Shown piece after piece: positions 1-9,206 of a stretch of 64,000 nt of DNA (positions are counted from its first letter, which is position 1; each line of letters opens with the position of its first letter). Origin of the DNA: Acidobacteriota bacterium (GTDB lineage: Bacteria; Acidobacteriota; Vicinamibacteria; Marinacidobacterales; Marinacidobacteraceae); assembly GCA_022820545.1 (NCBI GenBank), contig JAJEFG010000071.1, positions 27,504-91,503 on the forward strand. The letters are read 5' to 3'. A program made the translations under genes and the position numbers. The notes under the pieces are model-generated. The model did no database searches, was not told the DNA's origin, and saw nothing but the letters and a program-made list of their open reading frames with translations.

Positions 1-86
1 GCGAACGCCAATCCCGCCGCGGACGCCAGGAGGAGCGCCGTCAACAGCCGGTGCCGAAACCCGCGCGAGCGGGCGGGACCGGTCAC
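1..86 (-). CDS. N-terminus of an exported protein (cut by window edge)
   Basis: Only the first 28 codons are inside the window. The GTG at 86 opens a typical signal peptide: an Arg-rich start (TGPARSRGFRHR) followed by a hydrophobic stretch (LLTALLLASAAGLAF). The start overlaps the stop of the upstream S55 peptidase gene in a GTGA arrangement, so the two are probably translationally coupled and co-transcribed. The product is exported or membrane-bound, but nothing more can be said from the fragment. Confidence 0.6.
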   Translation of the reverse strand, partial: MTGPARSRGFRHRLLTALLLASAAGLAF

Positions 87-1894
87 CGGGTCTCCACCTG
101 CAGGGTCAGTTGCCGCGATCCGCTCACCGTGGCGTCGAAGTCGAGGTGCCCTTCCCAGAGGACCGAAGCCGGAAGTTCCCGGGTCAGCCCGCCGGAAGAA
201 TCCCGCGATACCACCGAGCGCACGCTCGGCGGCAGCGACGGCAGGTACTCGCCGCCCACCACCGCCGCGCTGCGGCCGGATCCCACGAGCCGCACGTAGA
301 GGCGGCTCTGCCGGCGGTGGCGGCTGATGGCCCGATAGATCTGTTCCACCCGGGCCGGGGTCCCCGTGACGCCCTGGCGCTGGTCGGAGAGCGCCACCGA
401 GAGCGCGTCCGCCACCAGCAGCGTCAGGCGGCTCCCCGCGGCGCTCCGGGGGATCGGCACCTCCAGTTCCCGCGTCGCTTCGGCCCCCCGGAAATCCTTC
501 AGGGCGACCCGGAGCGTGGCGGTCCCTCCCGGGCGGACCCGCGAGGACCGGAGCCAGGCGCGGCTGAGGGTGGCCGCCTGCGCTTCCTCGCTGGCGGAAA
601 TGTCCACCTCGATTTCCCGCACCGGGATCCGTTCCACGGGGTTGCCGAGCAGCAGGGCCACCGGGGCCGCCACGAGTGCGGCGGCGCCCGTCAGGACGCT
701 GGCGCTTCCGGACGCGAAGACATCCTCGACCGCGAGCGTGCGCCCGTCCCCGACGCCGATGCGGGCGCCGAGCCGGATGGTCTGGGTTCCCGCGGGCCGC
801 TCTTCCTGGGAAAGGACGGCCACCAGGGCGGAGAAGGCCAGCACCGGACTGTAGAGGTCGTGATCCACGATCTCGAGGTCGTAATCGCGACGGCCCCCGC
901 GGCTCCCCTCAACCCGTATCCGGAGCGGGATGGTCCGGGCGCGGGCTCCGAGGCGTCCCCGCACTCCGGTGGCCCGGTCCTGCTGCCACACCCCGATCGG
1001 AATCCCCGCGCTCGTGATGCGGAACGAGTTGGAGAGCGAAGCCACGTTGGCTTCCACCCGCGCCGCCTGCATCGGGATGGAGATGGTGCCGAGGCCGGTG
1101 AAGGGATGGCCGAAAGCGAACACCTCGCCGGTGGCCTCGTCCACGTGGGTGACCGTCCCGCTCGCCATCAGCACCAGGTCGCCCCCGATGAGGGTGGCGC
1201 CCACCGGGCTGCCCGGCTTCAACGGGGAAACCCCCGTCTGCGCCGCCGCGCCGGCGCGCGTGGCGCCGGCGAAGCCGCCAGGGGAAAGCTCCATTCCGAG
1301 CTGGCGGAACAGGGGGGCCACGATCCGGTGCGCGGCGGGACTCAGACCGCTGGCCGCGACCGGCGTCCGGATGGGCAGCAACTGCCGGCCGTCGCGCTCG
1401 ATGCCGACCTCCGGGACGGGCGCCGGGTCGAAGGAGGGGTCTCCGGCGGGCGAGAACCGGAGCGCCGGCGCGGCGGCGCCCGGCGCGGCTCCCGCGCCCA
1501 GCGGCATCTCGGTGAACCGGACCATTTCCTCGAACGGCGTGATGCCGCAGATGGGATCCTTGGCGAACGGGAAGGCATACGCGACGGCGCCGAGGAGCCG
1601 GCCGTCCACGTAGACCGGGCTGCCGCTCATGCCCTGCATGACGCCCGTGTGGGCGAGGGGGCCGCCGGACAGGTTGGCGAGCACGATGCTGCGGCCCGGC
1701 ATCGCGCCGTCGAGCACCCCGACGATCTCCACCCCGAAACTCTCGACCTCCTCGCCGGCAAAGACGGTGCGGCCCTCTCCGACCATTCCCGGCCTCACTT
1801 CGTCGAGCGGCAGGATCGCGGTCTGGGCGGGAGCCTGGAGTGCGCCGCCCGCCGATGCGGCGAGCGCGCACACGAGCGCAAGATGGGTTCTCAA
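83..1894 (-). CDS. Secreted SpoIVB-type (S55 family) serine peptidase-like protein
   Basis: About 603 residues. The TTG at 1894 is chosen because it gives a clean signal peptide (RTHLALVCALAASAGGALQAPAQ). The reading frame stays open upstream, but that part is Arg/Pro-rich noise antisense to other sequence. The S55 hallmark GMSGSPVYVDG lies near residues 88-98 and contains the expected nucleophile serine; HTGVMQ just before it is also typical. The long remainder resembles the 550-650 residue S55-domain proteins common in Acidobacteriota, where the role is not sporulation and is mostly unknown. The stop overlaps the start of the next gene by GTGA. The family assignment is good; the substrate is unknown. 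Confidence 0.8.
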   Translation of the reverse strand: MRTHLALVCALAASAGGALQAPAQTAILPLDEVRPGMVGEGRTVFAGEEVESFGVEIVGVLDGAMPGRSIVLANLSGGPLAHTGVMQGMSGSPVYVDGRLLGAVAYAFPFAKDPICGITPFEEMVRFTEMPLGAGAAPGAAAPALRFSPAGDPSFDPAPVPEVGIERDGRQLLPIRTPVAASGLSPAAHRIVAPLFRQLGMELSPGGFAGATRAGAAAQTGVSPLKPGSPVGATLIGGDLVLMASGTVTHVDEATGEVFAFGHPFTGLGTISIPMQAARVEANVASLSNSFRITSAGIPIGVWQQDRATGVRGRLGARARTIPLRIRVEGSRGGRRDYDLEIVDHDLYSPVLAFSALVAVLSQEERPAGTQTIRLGARIGVGDGRTLAVEDVFASGSASVLTGAAALVAAPVALLLGNPVERIPVREIEVDISASEEAQAATLSRAWLRSSRVRPGGTATLRVALKDFRGAEATRELEVPIPRSAAGSRLTLLVADALSVALSDQRQGVTGTPARVEQIYRAISRHRRQSRLYVRLVGSGRSAAVVGGEYLPSLPPSVRSVVSRDSSGGLTRELPASVLWEGHLDFDATVSGSRQLTLQVETR

Positions 1895-1971
1895 GACGAG
1901 ATCTCGGAAGGGCGGAATGCTACCGCCGCATCCGATCCTGCTCGCGAGGCCGCATTCCGCGGGGCAGGCTC

Positions 1972-2490
1972 CTAGGGTGCTTCCCCGGCGACCGACAGCG
2001 GCCGCACGACGCGGTAACAGCGGTCCATCCACTCGTCGTACCGGGCGCTCATTCCCGCGCCCTCGAGGGCATTCTCGTAGCCCCGCTCGGGGTTGAGCAT
2101 GAAGTTGAACGCCCGGAAGTGCTCGTCGCAGGTGTCGGCCAGGTACTGGGATTCGGCCCCGGCAAGCCGGCCGCGGACGCGGTCCACGCCGTCCTGGGTG
2201 GTGTCGCCCTCGACCATGGCCACCGAAACCAGGACCACGAGGACCTGCATGCACTCCTGGTAGGCCACCAGCTCGACCGACTGGCGGAGCTGGTCCCGAT
2301 ACTGGATGGGAATCTGCTGCCCCGCGGTGTTGGCGAGCACCGTGCAGGTGGCGCGCAGCGGAAGTTCTCCGCCGGGAAGGTCCGTTGGATGAGGGGTGTT
2401 GTCCTGCGGAAGCATCGTCTGGATGGTCGTACAGCCGGATCCGGCCAGCAGGAAGAGCGCGAAGGTGAGTCTCAGAATCCGTCCCGCCAA
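1972..2490 (-). CDS. Predicted lipoprotein of unknown function
   Basis: About 172 residues from the TTG at 2490. The N-terminus reads as a lipoprotein signal with lipobox LAGSGC, so Cys20 would be acylated and the protein anchored to a membrane facing the periplasm. An upstream in-frame ATG at 2583 would add a charged, non-signal-like extension and is less likely. The mature part is acidic with a few cysteines and matches no family I recognise. It lies 77 bp upstream of the S55 peptidase gene on the same strand. It is divergent from the ThiF-like gene, so the 90-bp gap at 2491-2581 should hold both promoters. Confidence 0.6.
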   Translation of the reverse strand: MAGRILRLTFALFLLAGSGCTTIQTMLPQDNTPHPTDLPGGELPLRATCTVLANTAGQQIPIQYRDQLRQSVELVAYQECMQVLVVLVSVAMVEGDTTQDGVDRVRGRLAGAESQYLADTCDEHFRAFNFMLNPERGYENALEGAGMSARYDEWMDRCYRVVRPLSVAGEAP

Positions 2491-2581
2491 GGTCTCGGCA
2501 ATCCGGAAGCATTCGACGTGCCAGCGGACAGCCCGCGTCCCGGGGAGGTCCCGAGTCCTACACTTTCCGCTGTCCCGCACC

Positions 2582-3631
2582 ATGTCCGACCGCTATTCCC
2601 GCCAGACCCTCTTCGCCGGCATCGGCCCCGAAGGACAGGAACGCCTGGCCGGTGGCCGCGTGCTCGTGGTGGGGGCCGGGGCGCTCGGTTCCGCTGCGCT
2701 GGACATGCTGGTTCGGGCCGGGGTCGGCACGGTGCGGTTCGTGGATCGGGACACGGTGGAGACTTCCAACCTGCAGCGGCAGTCACTGTACGACGAAGAG
2801 GACGCCCGGGAGGGCATTCCGAAAGCGGAGGGAGCGCGCCGGAGGCTGGCCGCCGTGAACCCGGAGGTGGCGCTCGAGCCGCTGGCGCTCGATCTCCACG
2901 CGGGGAACATCCGCGAGGTGATGGCGGGAACGGACCTGGTTCTCGACGCGACGGACAACTTCGAGACGAGGTACCTCATCAACGACGCCGCGATCTCGAC
3001 CGGAACGCCCTGGATCTACGCCGCCTGCGTCGGCAGCTACGGGATGACGCTCACCGTGCTTCCGGGACGCACCGGATGCCTGCGGTGCGTGGTTCCCGAC
3101 GTACCGCCACCCGGTGCGTCTCCGACCTGCGACACCGCGGGAGTGATCGCGCCGGCGGTGCAGGCGGTGGCGTCGTACGCGGTCACCGAGGCGCTGAAGC
3201 TGCTGTCGGGGCGGGACGGGGATCTCGCTACCGGCATCTGGCACCTCGACGTCTGGGAGCGGACGGCGTACCGCATGGACATCGGGGAGCCGGACCCCGA
3301 CTGCCCGGCCTGCGCCCGGCGCGAGTTCCCGTTCCTCGATGGAGACGCGAGCGGAGCACCCTTGACGCTCTGCGGGCGGAACGCGGTGCAGGTGCGGCCC
3401 GCCGTCTCGCCCGACCCGAACGGCGCCGCCCCCGACTTCCTGAAGCAACTGGGCGGCCGCCTCGCCGAACTGCCGGAGGTCCGCGGGTCGCTGCGGCTGA
3501 CGAGCCATCTCCTGCAGTTCGAAGTCGCCGGGCGCCGCCTGGTCGTATTCCCGGACGGGAGGACGATCGTCCACGGAAGCGGCGATCCGGCGGAAGCCAG
3601 AACACTGGTGTCGCGCTACATCGGGAATTGA
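2582..3631 (+). CDS. ThiF/MoeB/HesA-family adenylyltransferase
   Basis: 349 residues. This E1-like enzyme would adenylate the C-terminal glycine of a ThiS/MoaD-type sulfur carrier in thiamine or molybdopterin synthesis. The N-terminal half has the Rossmann ATP-binding motif VVGAGALGS (near residues 31-39), RYSRQ at the start, and DATDNFETRYLIND. Zinc cysteine pairs are seen at CLRC and CPAC. There is no rhodanese domain; the C-terminal part has LCGRNAVQVRP, as in Bacillus-type ThiF proteins. No sulfur-carrier gene is nearby. It ends 2 bp before hisZ and is probably the first gene of the histidine operon transcript, an odd partner for that pathway. Confidence 0.85.
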   Translation: MSDRYSRQTLFAGIGPEGQERLAGGRVLVVGAGALGSAALDMLVRAGVGTVRFVDRDTVETSNLQRQSLYDEEDAREGIPKAEGARRRLAAVNPEVALEPLALDLHAGNIREVMAGTDLVLDATDNFETRYLINDAAISTGTPWIYAACVGSYGMTLTVLPGRTGCLRCVVPDVPPPGASPTCDTAGVIAPAVQAVASYAVTEALKLLSGRDGDLATGIWHLDVWERTAYRMDIGEPDPDCPACARREFPFLDGDASGAPLTLCGRNAVQVRPAVSPDPNGAAPDFLKQLGGRLAELPEVRGSLRLTSHLLQFEVAGRRLVVFPDGRTIVHGSGDPAEARTLVSRYIGN

Positions 3632-3633
3632 CC

Positions 3634-4734
3634 ATGACTTCCAGCGATTCGTTGCTTCGCGCGCCTGCGGGCGCCATCACCCACGTGGGGGACGCGGCCC
3701 GCCGCCGCCGGCGGGTCGAGGAGACCGCCGCCGGGGTGTTTCGCGGCTGGGGCTACGAGGAAGTCCTGCTGCCGCTCTTCGACCACGCGGAGGTCTTCGC
3801 CCGCGGCGGCGGACGGTGGTCGGAGCGGTCCAGCTACCGGTTCACCGAGGGCGGGGACCTCCTCGCCCTCCGCGCCGACTTCACCGCGCTGGCGGCGCGG
3901 GCCGCCGTCACCCGGCTGTCCCGGGAGACGGAGCGGCTCTTCTACCGCGGCGAGGTCGTCCGCCGGCCGGGCCGGGGACTCGGTCCGTCGGCGTTCCGGG
4001 AGGTGGGCGTCGAGCACTTCGCGGCGGGGGCCGGGGCCGATCTGGAGATCCTGCTGGTGGCGCACGAAGTGCTCGAACAGTTGGGAGTGAACGGGTTCGT
4101 GTTCACCCTTGGCCACGCCGGTTTCCCGCTGGGGCTGCTCGACGAAGCGCTCCCCGCGGGTCCCGACCGGAGCGAACGGCGCGCGGAGGCGCTCCGAGGC
4201 CTCTGGCGGCGCGATCCGTCCCGGATCCGGGCCGCGCTCGGCGAGCGGGCGGGACCGCTGGTCGGCGCACTGGAACTGTTCGGCGGCCCGGAAGTTGTCG
4301 AGGAGGCGCGGAAACGCCCGCTTCCCGAAGGGGCCGGGGAGGCGGTGGAGCGGCTTGCCGCGATCGTGCGCGTGCTGGAGGACCTGGAACTCGCCGGCCG
4401 GTTCCGTTTCGACCTGGCCGAACTCCGGGGCTTCGACTACTACACGGACCTCATCTTCGAGGTGCACGCTCCCGGCGCCGGGCAGGAGATCGGGGGAGGG
4501 GGCCGCTACAACGACCTGCTCGCGAACTTCGGCGATCCGCGCCCCGCCGTCGGTTTCTCGCTCTCGGTGGACCGGATCGCCGGAATCCTCCCGGAAACGT
4601 CGGACGCCGACCGCGGCGCGACCGAATCCGTTGCCCGCGGACCCGACACCCGGAGCGGGCTGGGCGCACGGTTCCGGGCCGCCCGGGCCGCCCGCGCGAG
4701 CGGCGCGACCGTCCGCTTCGATGGTCCGTCTTGA
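3634..4734 (+). CDS. hisZ: HisZ, ATP phosphoribosyltransferase regulatory subunit
   Basis: 366 residues of class II aminoacyl-tRNA-synthetase-like fold. HisZ pairs with the short form of HisG to form the octameric enzyme that starts histidine synthesis and carries histidine feedback control. Motif-2-like and motif-3-like stretches are visible (RLFYRGEVVRR, AFREVGVEHFA, GGGGRYNDLL, AVGFSLSVDRI). Its length and its place just upstream of a 207-residue HisG separate it from histidyl-tRNA synthetase. The ATG lies 2 bp after the preceding stop. The C-terminal ~40 residues are Arg/Ala-rich and look poorly conserved. Confidence 0.88.
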   Translation: MTSSDSLLRAPAGAITHVGDAARRRRRVEETAAGVFRGWGYEEVLLPLFDHAEVFARGGGRWSERSSYRFTEGGDLLALRADFTALAARAAVTRLSRETERLFYRGEVVRRPGRGLGPSAFREVGVEHFAAGAGADLEILLVAHEVLEQLGVNGFVFTLGHAGFPLGLLDEALPAGPDRSERRAEALRGLWRRDPSRIRAALGERAGPLVGALELFGGPEVVEEARKRPLPEGAGEAVERLAAIVRVLEDLELAGRFRFDLAELRGFDYYTDLIFEVHAPGAGQEIGGGGRYNDLLANFGDPRPAVGFSLSVDRIAGILPETSDADRGATESVARGPDTRSGLGARFRAARAARASGATVRFDGPS

Positions 4735-4811
4735 CGTCGCGGACCGCACGTTTCCGCGATCCACCCGCTCGGTGGCGACCCAGGCCGCCACCCTAGAATC
4801 CCCGCGCACCC

Positions 4812-5435
4812 ATGGACCCGCCGCTCGTCGCCGCCCTGCCCACGGGGCGGCTGCTGCGGGCCGTGACCGGATTGCTCGGGCGCGCCGGCGTTCCATTGCC
4901 CGAGGGGAGCGCCGATCGCCGCCTGCGCCTCAGGGCGGGCGGGATCGAGGTGCTGTTCGCGAAGGACCGCGACGTCCCCATCTACGTGGAGCACGGGGTG
5001 GCGGACTTCGGGGTGGTCGGCCGGGACATCCTGGAGGAACAGCCCGCGCACATCTACGAGCCGCTCGACCTCGGGGTGGGCCGCTGCCGGATGGTGGTCG
5101 CCCGTCCGGCGGCCCGCCCGCTTCCCGAGCCGCCGCTGCGGGTGGCGACGAAGTACCCGTCGGTGACGGCCCGCCACTTTGGCGCCCGCGGCGCGCCCGT
5201 CGAGCTGATCCGGCTGTCCGGCGCCATCGAACTGGCGCCCGCGATGGACCTCGCCGACGCGGTGGTGGACCTGGTCGAGACCGGCGCGACCCTGCGGGAC
5301 AACGGCTTGGTGGAGGAGGAGACGCTCTTCGAGAGCACCGCGCGCGTGGTGGTGAATCGCGCCTCCTTCCGGCTTCGCGGATCGGCGCTGCAGGGGTGGC
5401 TCCGGCGTCTCGAAACCGCCACGGAGGAAGGATGA
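4812..5435 (+). CDS. hisG: HisG, ATP phosphoribosyltransferase catalytic subunit (short form)
   Basis: 207 residues, typical of short-form HisG lacking the C-terminal regulatory domain. It condenses ATP with PRPP, the first step of histidine synthesis, and needs HisZ. Seen in the sequence: LPTGRLL at the N-terminus, VEHGVADFGVVGRDIL, and the PRPP-binding loop DLVETGATLRDNGL near residues 155-168. The ATG at 4812 follows a 77-bp gap after hisZ. The 3' end overlaps hisD by ATGA. Confidence 0.93.
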   Translation: MDPPLVAALPTGRLLRAVTGLLGRAGVPLPEGSADRRLRLRAGGIEVLFAKDRDVPIYVEHGVADFGVVGRDILEEQPAHIYEPLDLGVGRCRMVVARPAARPLPEPPLRVATKYPSVTARHFGARGAPVELIRLSGAIELAPAMDLADAVVDLVETGATLRDNGLVEEETLFESTARVVVNRASFRLRGSALQGWLRRLETATEEG

Positions 5436-6799
5436 GCGGCGGGGCCCCCGGCTCTCCCGGCGCGGTCCCGCTCTTCGAGGGCGCCGCCGCCTGGCGGGCC
5501 GACCCGCGGCGGGGCGGACCCTCGGGAAACGGCTCCGGCGAGGGCGTTCGGACGGCGACCGCGGCCATCCTCGAGCGCGTGCGGCAGGAAGGCGACGCAG
5601 CGCTCGTCGACCTGGCGCGCCGGTTCGACGCGCCCGATTTCGATCCGTCCCGGCTCCGGGTCTCCCGGGAGGAACTCGAAGAGCGCGCGAGCGGCGCCGG
5701 GCAGGAAGCGCAGGCGCTGCTCCGGCGAACCCGGGAGCGCATTGCCGCGTACCACGAGCGCCAGCGGGAAACCTCGTTCCGGATGGACATCGGAGACGGC
5801 TCGCGGCTCGAGTGGAGATCGCTCCCGATCGCGTCCGCCGGGGTGTACGTCCCCGGCGGAGCCGCGGTCTATCCGTCCACCGTGTTGATGAACACGGTGC
5901 CGGCCGCGGTCGCCGGGGTGCCGCGGATCGCGCTCGCCACGCCTCCCGGGGCGCTCGAACGAAGCCCGGTCCTCGCGGCCGCGGTCCTCGCGGCCGGCGT
6001 CCAGGAGGTCTACCGCATCGGCGGCGCCCAGGCCATTGCCGCTTTCGCCTTCGGGACGGCTTCGGTCGGCCGGGTGAACAAGGTGGTGGGTCCGGGGAAC
6101 GCCTACGTCGCGGAGGCCAAGCGCCAGCTCGGCCAGTTCATCGGAACGGATGCGTTTGCGGGCCCGTCGGAGGTCGTGGTGCTCGCCGACGAGACCGCCC
6201 GGGCAGACTGGGTCGCCGCGGATCTGCTCGCGCAGGCCGAGCACGGCTCCGGCGAGGAACGGGCCATTCTCGTCACCACCTCGCGGGAACTCGCCGAAGC
6301 GGTGATCTCCGAGCTCGTCTGCCAGGCCGAAGGGCAACCAAACGCCGAAACGATTGCCCGCGCGCTCGCCCGTCACGGAGCGGCGGTGGTCGTCGGGGAT
6401 CTGGAGGAGGCCGTCGGGGTCGCGGAGGAGATCGCGCCGGAGCATCTCGAAGTGATGACGCGGGACCCCGAGGCCCTCGCCGGACGCTTCCCGAGCGCGG
6501 GGGCGGTCCTGCTGGGCGACCACTCGCCCGTCGCCGTGGGGGACTACGGAGCCGGCCCCAATCACGTCCTGCCGACCGGCGGCGCCGCCCGCTTCGCCTC
6601 GCCGCTCTCGGTCGGCGATTTCCTCAAGCGGCAGAGCGTCCTCCGCTACGGGGAACGGACCCTGGCGTCGCTCCGGGGGGATTTCGAGCGCTTCGCCCGC
6701 ATCGAGGGATTCGAGGCCCACGCCCGCTCCGTCGCCATTCGCTTCGAGGGGGAGGACGCCGGGAAGACAGGTGCTTCCGGCGCTCGGGAACAGGACTAG
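5432..6799 (+). CDS. hisD: HisD, histidinol dehydrogenase
   Basis: 455 residues. It oxidises L-histidinol to L-histidine in two NAD-dependent steps and binds zinc. Recognised by the NAD/zinc region GPGNAYVAEAKRQL, TDAFAGPSEVVVLAD, LAQAEHGSGEE (Gln/His pair of the active site) and EEIAPEHLEVM. It is slightly longer than usual because of a Gly/Ser-rich N-terminus. The start ATG overlaps the hisG stop (ATGA), implying translational coupling. Confidence 0.95.
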   Translation: MSGGAPGSPGAVPLFEGAAAWRADPRRGGPSGNGSGEGVRTATAAILERVRQEGDAALVDLARRFDAPDFDPSRLRVSREELEERASGAGQEAQALLRRTRERIAAYHERQRETSFRMDIGDGSRLEWRSLPIASAGVYVPGGAAVYPSTVLMNTVPAAVAGVPRIALATPPGALERSPVLAAAVLAAGVQEVYRIGGAQAIAAFAFGTASVGRVNKVVGPGNAYVAEAKRQLGQFIGTDAFAGPSEVVVLADETARADWVAADLLAQAEHGSGEERAILVTTSRELAEAVISELVCQAEGQPNAETIARALARHGAAVVVGDLEEAVGVAEEIAPEHLEVMTRDPEALAGRFPSAGAVLLGDHSPVAVGDYGAGPNHVLPTGGAARFASPLSVGDFLKRQSVLRYGERTLASLRGDFERFARIEGFEAHARSVAIRFEGEDAGKTGASGAREQD

Positions 6800-6825
6800 A
6801 CGTTGCCATTGGTTACATTGCCCGC

Positions 6826-7953
6826 ATGAAACCCGTTCCGCTGGGCGCGATCCGACCCGAGGTGCTCGAGCTCGCCCCCGACATCGGCTCCCGCCCGGAC
6901 GTCCCGATCTATCTCGACTGGAACGAGAGCCGCTGGCCGTTGCCGGCAGGCGTCCTCAGCGGGATGGCGGACGCGGTCGCCGGCACCGACGCCCGGCCGT
7001 ACCCGGATCGGGGCTACCCGGCCGTCCGCGAGGCCATCGCCCGGCTCGCCGGCTGGACCCCGGACGGCGTGGCCTTCGGCAACGGCGGGGACGACATGCT
7101 CGCGTTGACCGGCCTCGCCACGACGGGCGCCGGTCGGCGGGCGCTCTATCCGTCCCCCGGGTTCTCCATGTACCCCTGGGCGGTCCGCCTCGCGGGCGGC
7201 GAACCGTCTCCGGTGTCCCTCTGCGACGATCTCTCCTACGACGTCCCGGAGTTCCTGCGGCGGATCGAGGCCGAGCGGCCCTCCCTCGTCTTCATCACGA
7301 ATCCGCACAACCCGACGGGACAACTGCTGCCGCTCGGCGCGCTGCGCGAGCTGGCCGCGGCGGCGCCCGGCTTCCTGCTGGTGGACGAGGCGTACCACGA
7401 GTTCAGCGGCCAGACCGCCCGGCCGCTCCTCGACGAGTTCGGAAACGTCATCCTGCTCCGGACCTTCTCGAAGGCGATGGCGATGGCGGGAGCCCGCCTC
7501 GGTTACCTGCTCGGCGCCCCGGACGCGATCTCGGGTTTCCGCCGGGCCCAGCCGCCGTTTCCCGTCGGGGTCTATACCTGCCGGGCGGCGGTGGCGGTCA
7601 TGCGGCAACGGGACGCGCTGCTCGAAATGACCGCCCGGATCACCGCGGAGCGGGAGTCCCTGGCGGCCCGGCTCGCGGCCGTGCCGGACGTTTCCGTCTG
7701 GCCGTCGCAGACGAACTTCCTGCTCTTCAGGACCCCGATGGAGAGCACGGTGCTGGCGCGCCGGCTCCTCGACCGGGGCGTCGCGCTGCGCGACTTCTCC
7801 CGCCACCCGCTGCTCCAGGGAACGCTTCGCGTGACCGTGGGGACTCCCGAAGAGAACGTGATCTTCCTGGACGCGCTGGCCGATTCCCTGTCGTCCGCGG
7901 TCGAGGACTCCGAACTCCAGGTCGCGGGAATGCCGGAGTCCCCCGTCGCATGA
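6826..7953 (+). CDS. hisC: HisC, histidinol-phosphate aminotransferase
   Basis: 375 residues, fold-type I PLP aminotransferase. It converts imidazole acetol phosphate to histidinol phosphate. Visible features are LDWNES near the N-terminus, TNPHNPTG, DEAYHEF, the Schiff-base lysine in RTFSKAMAMAGARLGY, and the C-terminal arginine in GTLRVTVGT. The start follows a 26-bp gap after hisD. The 3' end overlaps hisB by ATGA. Position in the operon supports HisC over other class I/II aminotransferases. Confidence 0.92.
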   Translation: MKPVPLGAIRPEVLELAPDIGSRPDVPIYLDWNESRWPLPAGVLSGMADAVAGTDARPYPDRGYPAVREAIARLAGWTPDGVAFGNGGDDMLALTGLATTGAGRRALYPSPGFSMYPWAVRLAGGEPSPVSLCDDLSYDVPEFLRRIEAERPSLVFITNPHNPTGQLLPLGALRELAAAAPGFLLVDEAYHEFSGQTARPLLDEFGNVILLRTFSKAMAMAGARLGYLLGAPDAISGFRRAQPPFPVGVYTCRAAVAVMRQRDALLEMTARITAERESLAARLAAVPDVSVWPSQTNFLLFRTPMESTVLARRLLDRGVALRDFSRHPLLQGTLRVTVGTPEENVIFLDALADSLSSAVEDSELQVAGMPESPVA

Positions 7954-8573
7954 GCGTCTCCGCCCCGGCGGGGGTCCCCGCGCGGCGCCGGCAGGCCTCC
8001 CGTCTCCGGGAAACCCGCGAGACGCGGGTCCGGGTCGCCCTCGACCTCGATCCGGCGGAGGCGTCGGTGGAGATCTCCACGGGCATCGGCTTCTTCGATC
8101 ACATGCTCGAGGCGTTCGCGCGTCATTCCGGGATCTCGTTGACCGTGGAGGCCGAGGGAGACCTGCACGTGGACGCCCACCACACGATGGAGGACGTGGG
8201 TCTGACCCTTGGCGAGTGCCTCGCGGACGCGCTCGGCGATCTCAAGGGGGTACGCCGGTTCGGCGCCGCCCACGTTCCCCTGGACGAAGCGCTCTCGCGG
8301 GTGGTGGTGGATCTCTGCGGGCGGCCCTTCCTGGGCTGGCGGGTGGCGTTCCTCGCCGAACGCGTCGGGGAGACGCCCACCGAACTCTTCGAGGACTTCT
8401 TCCGGGCCCTCACCGACCGGGGACGGCTTACCGTGCACGTGGACGGGCTCACCGGCCGGAACGCCCATCACGTGGCCGAGACGGTCTTCAAGGCCTTCGC
8501 CCGCGCCTTCGCCGAGGCGAAGGAAGTCGTGGGCGCTGCCGTCCCCTCGACGAAGGGCACCCTTTCCGACTGA
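7950..8573 (+). CDS. hisB: HisB, imidazoleglycerol-phosphate dehydratase
   Basis: 207 residues, monofunctional IGPD without the HAD phosphatase domain of the enterobacterial fusion. It dehydrates imidazoleglycerol phosphate to imidazole acetol phosphate with manganese. His-rich metal motifs are present: GFFDHML, DAHHTMEDVG and GRNAHHVAET. Because the phosphatase domain is absent, histidinol-phosphate phosphatase must be encoded elsewhere. It starts by ATGA overlap with hisC. Confidence 0.94.
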   Translation: MSVSAPAGVPARRRQASRLRETRETRVRVALDLDPAEASVEISTGIGFFDHMLEAFARHSGISLTVEAEGDLHVDAHHTMEDVGLTLGECLADALGDLKGVRRFGAAHVPLDEALSRVVVDLCGRPFLGWRVAFLAERVGETPTELFEDFFRALTDRGRLTVHVDGLTGRNAHHVAETVFKAFARAFAEAKEVVGAAVPSTKGTLSD

Positions 8574-8579
8574 CAGCCC

Positions 8580-9203
8580 GTGGGCGCCGAAGCTGTCGTG
8601 GTGGACCACGGCGCCGGGAACCTGGGGAGCGTGGTCCGCGCCCTCGCGAGGCGGGGGGCCGAAGTCGAACTCACCTCGGATCCCGGGCGCGTTGCCGCTG
8701 CGAAGCGGCTGGTGCTGCCGGGGGACGGGCACTTCGGAGAGGCGATGCGGGCTCTCCGGGAGCGCGGGCTGGAAGCGCCTCTCGAGAACGCGCTCGATTC
8801 GGGCGCCTGGCTGCTCGGAATCTGCGTCGGCCTGCAGATGCTTTTCACCGGAAGCGACGAGGCGCCCGGAGTCCGCGGGCTGGGCCTGTTGCCGGGACGC
8901 GTCCGCCGTTTCGGCAGCCGGCTCCGCGTGCCCCACATCGGCTGGAACCAACTGGAGGAGTTCGGGGAGGGCGCTCTCTTTCGTGGCATCCCGGAAGGCG
9001 GCTACGCCTATTTCCTGCACTCGTTCTACGCGGACCCGGCGGAGGGGCGGCACTGGCTGGCCGTCACCGACTACGGCGTCCGGTTCGCGTCGGCGGCGGG
9101 AAACGGGCGCGTCTTCGGGATCCAGTTCCACCCGGAAAAGAGCGGCCGGCTCGGCGCGCGGGTGCTCTCCAACTTCTTGGAGCTCGGCGCGGAGGAGAAC
9201 TGA
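8580..9203 (+). CDS. hisH: HisH, glutamine amidotransferase subunit of IGP synthase
   Basis: 207 residues from GTG at 8580. A class I glutaminase that feeds ammonia to HisF. The nucleophile is Cys82 in GICVGLQM, and the His-Glu pair lies in IQFHPEKSG. The oxyanion-region motif reads PGDGHFG, where PGVG is commoner, a mild variant. It partners HisF, which is encoded on the opposite strand about 1.4 kb away, so this complex is assembled from two transcripts. Confidence 0.93.
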   Translation: MGAEAVVVDHGAGNLGSVVRALARRGAEVELTSDPGRVAAAKRLVLPGDGHFGEAMRALRERGLEAPLENALDSGAWLLGICVGLQMLFTGSDEAPGVRGLGLLPGRVRRFGSRLRVPHIGWNQLEEFGEGALFRGIPEGGYAYFLHSFYADPAEGRHWLAVTDYGVRFASAAGNGRVFGIQFHPEKSGRLGARVLSNFLELGAEEN

Positions 9204-9206
9204 ACC

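Noticed and set aside
110..1975. Long plus-strand ORF opposite the S55 gene
   Set aside because: Arg/Gly/Asp-rich antisense shadow typical of high-GC DNA; no recognisable domain or ribosome-binding site.
1895..2512. In-frame upstream extension of the S55 peptidase gene to an 809-residue ORF
   Set aside because: The added part is Arg/Pro-rich, overlaps the lipoprotein gene on the same strand, and the signal peptide begins at TTG 1894.
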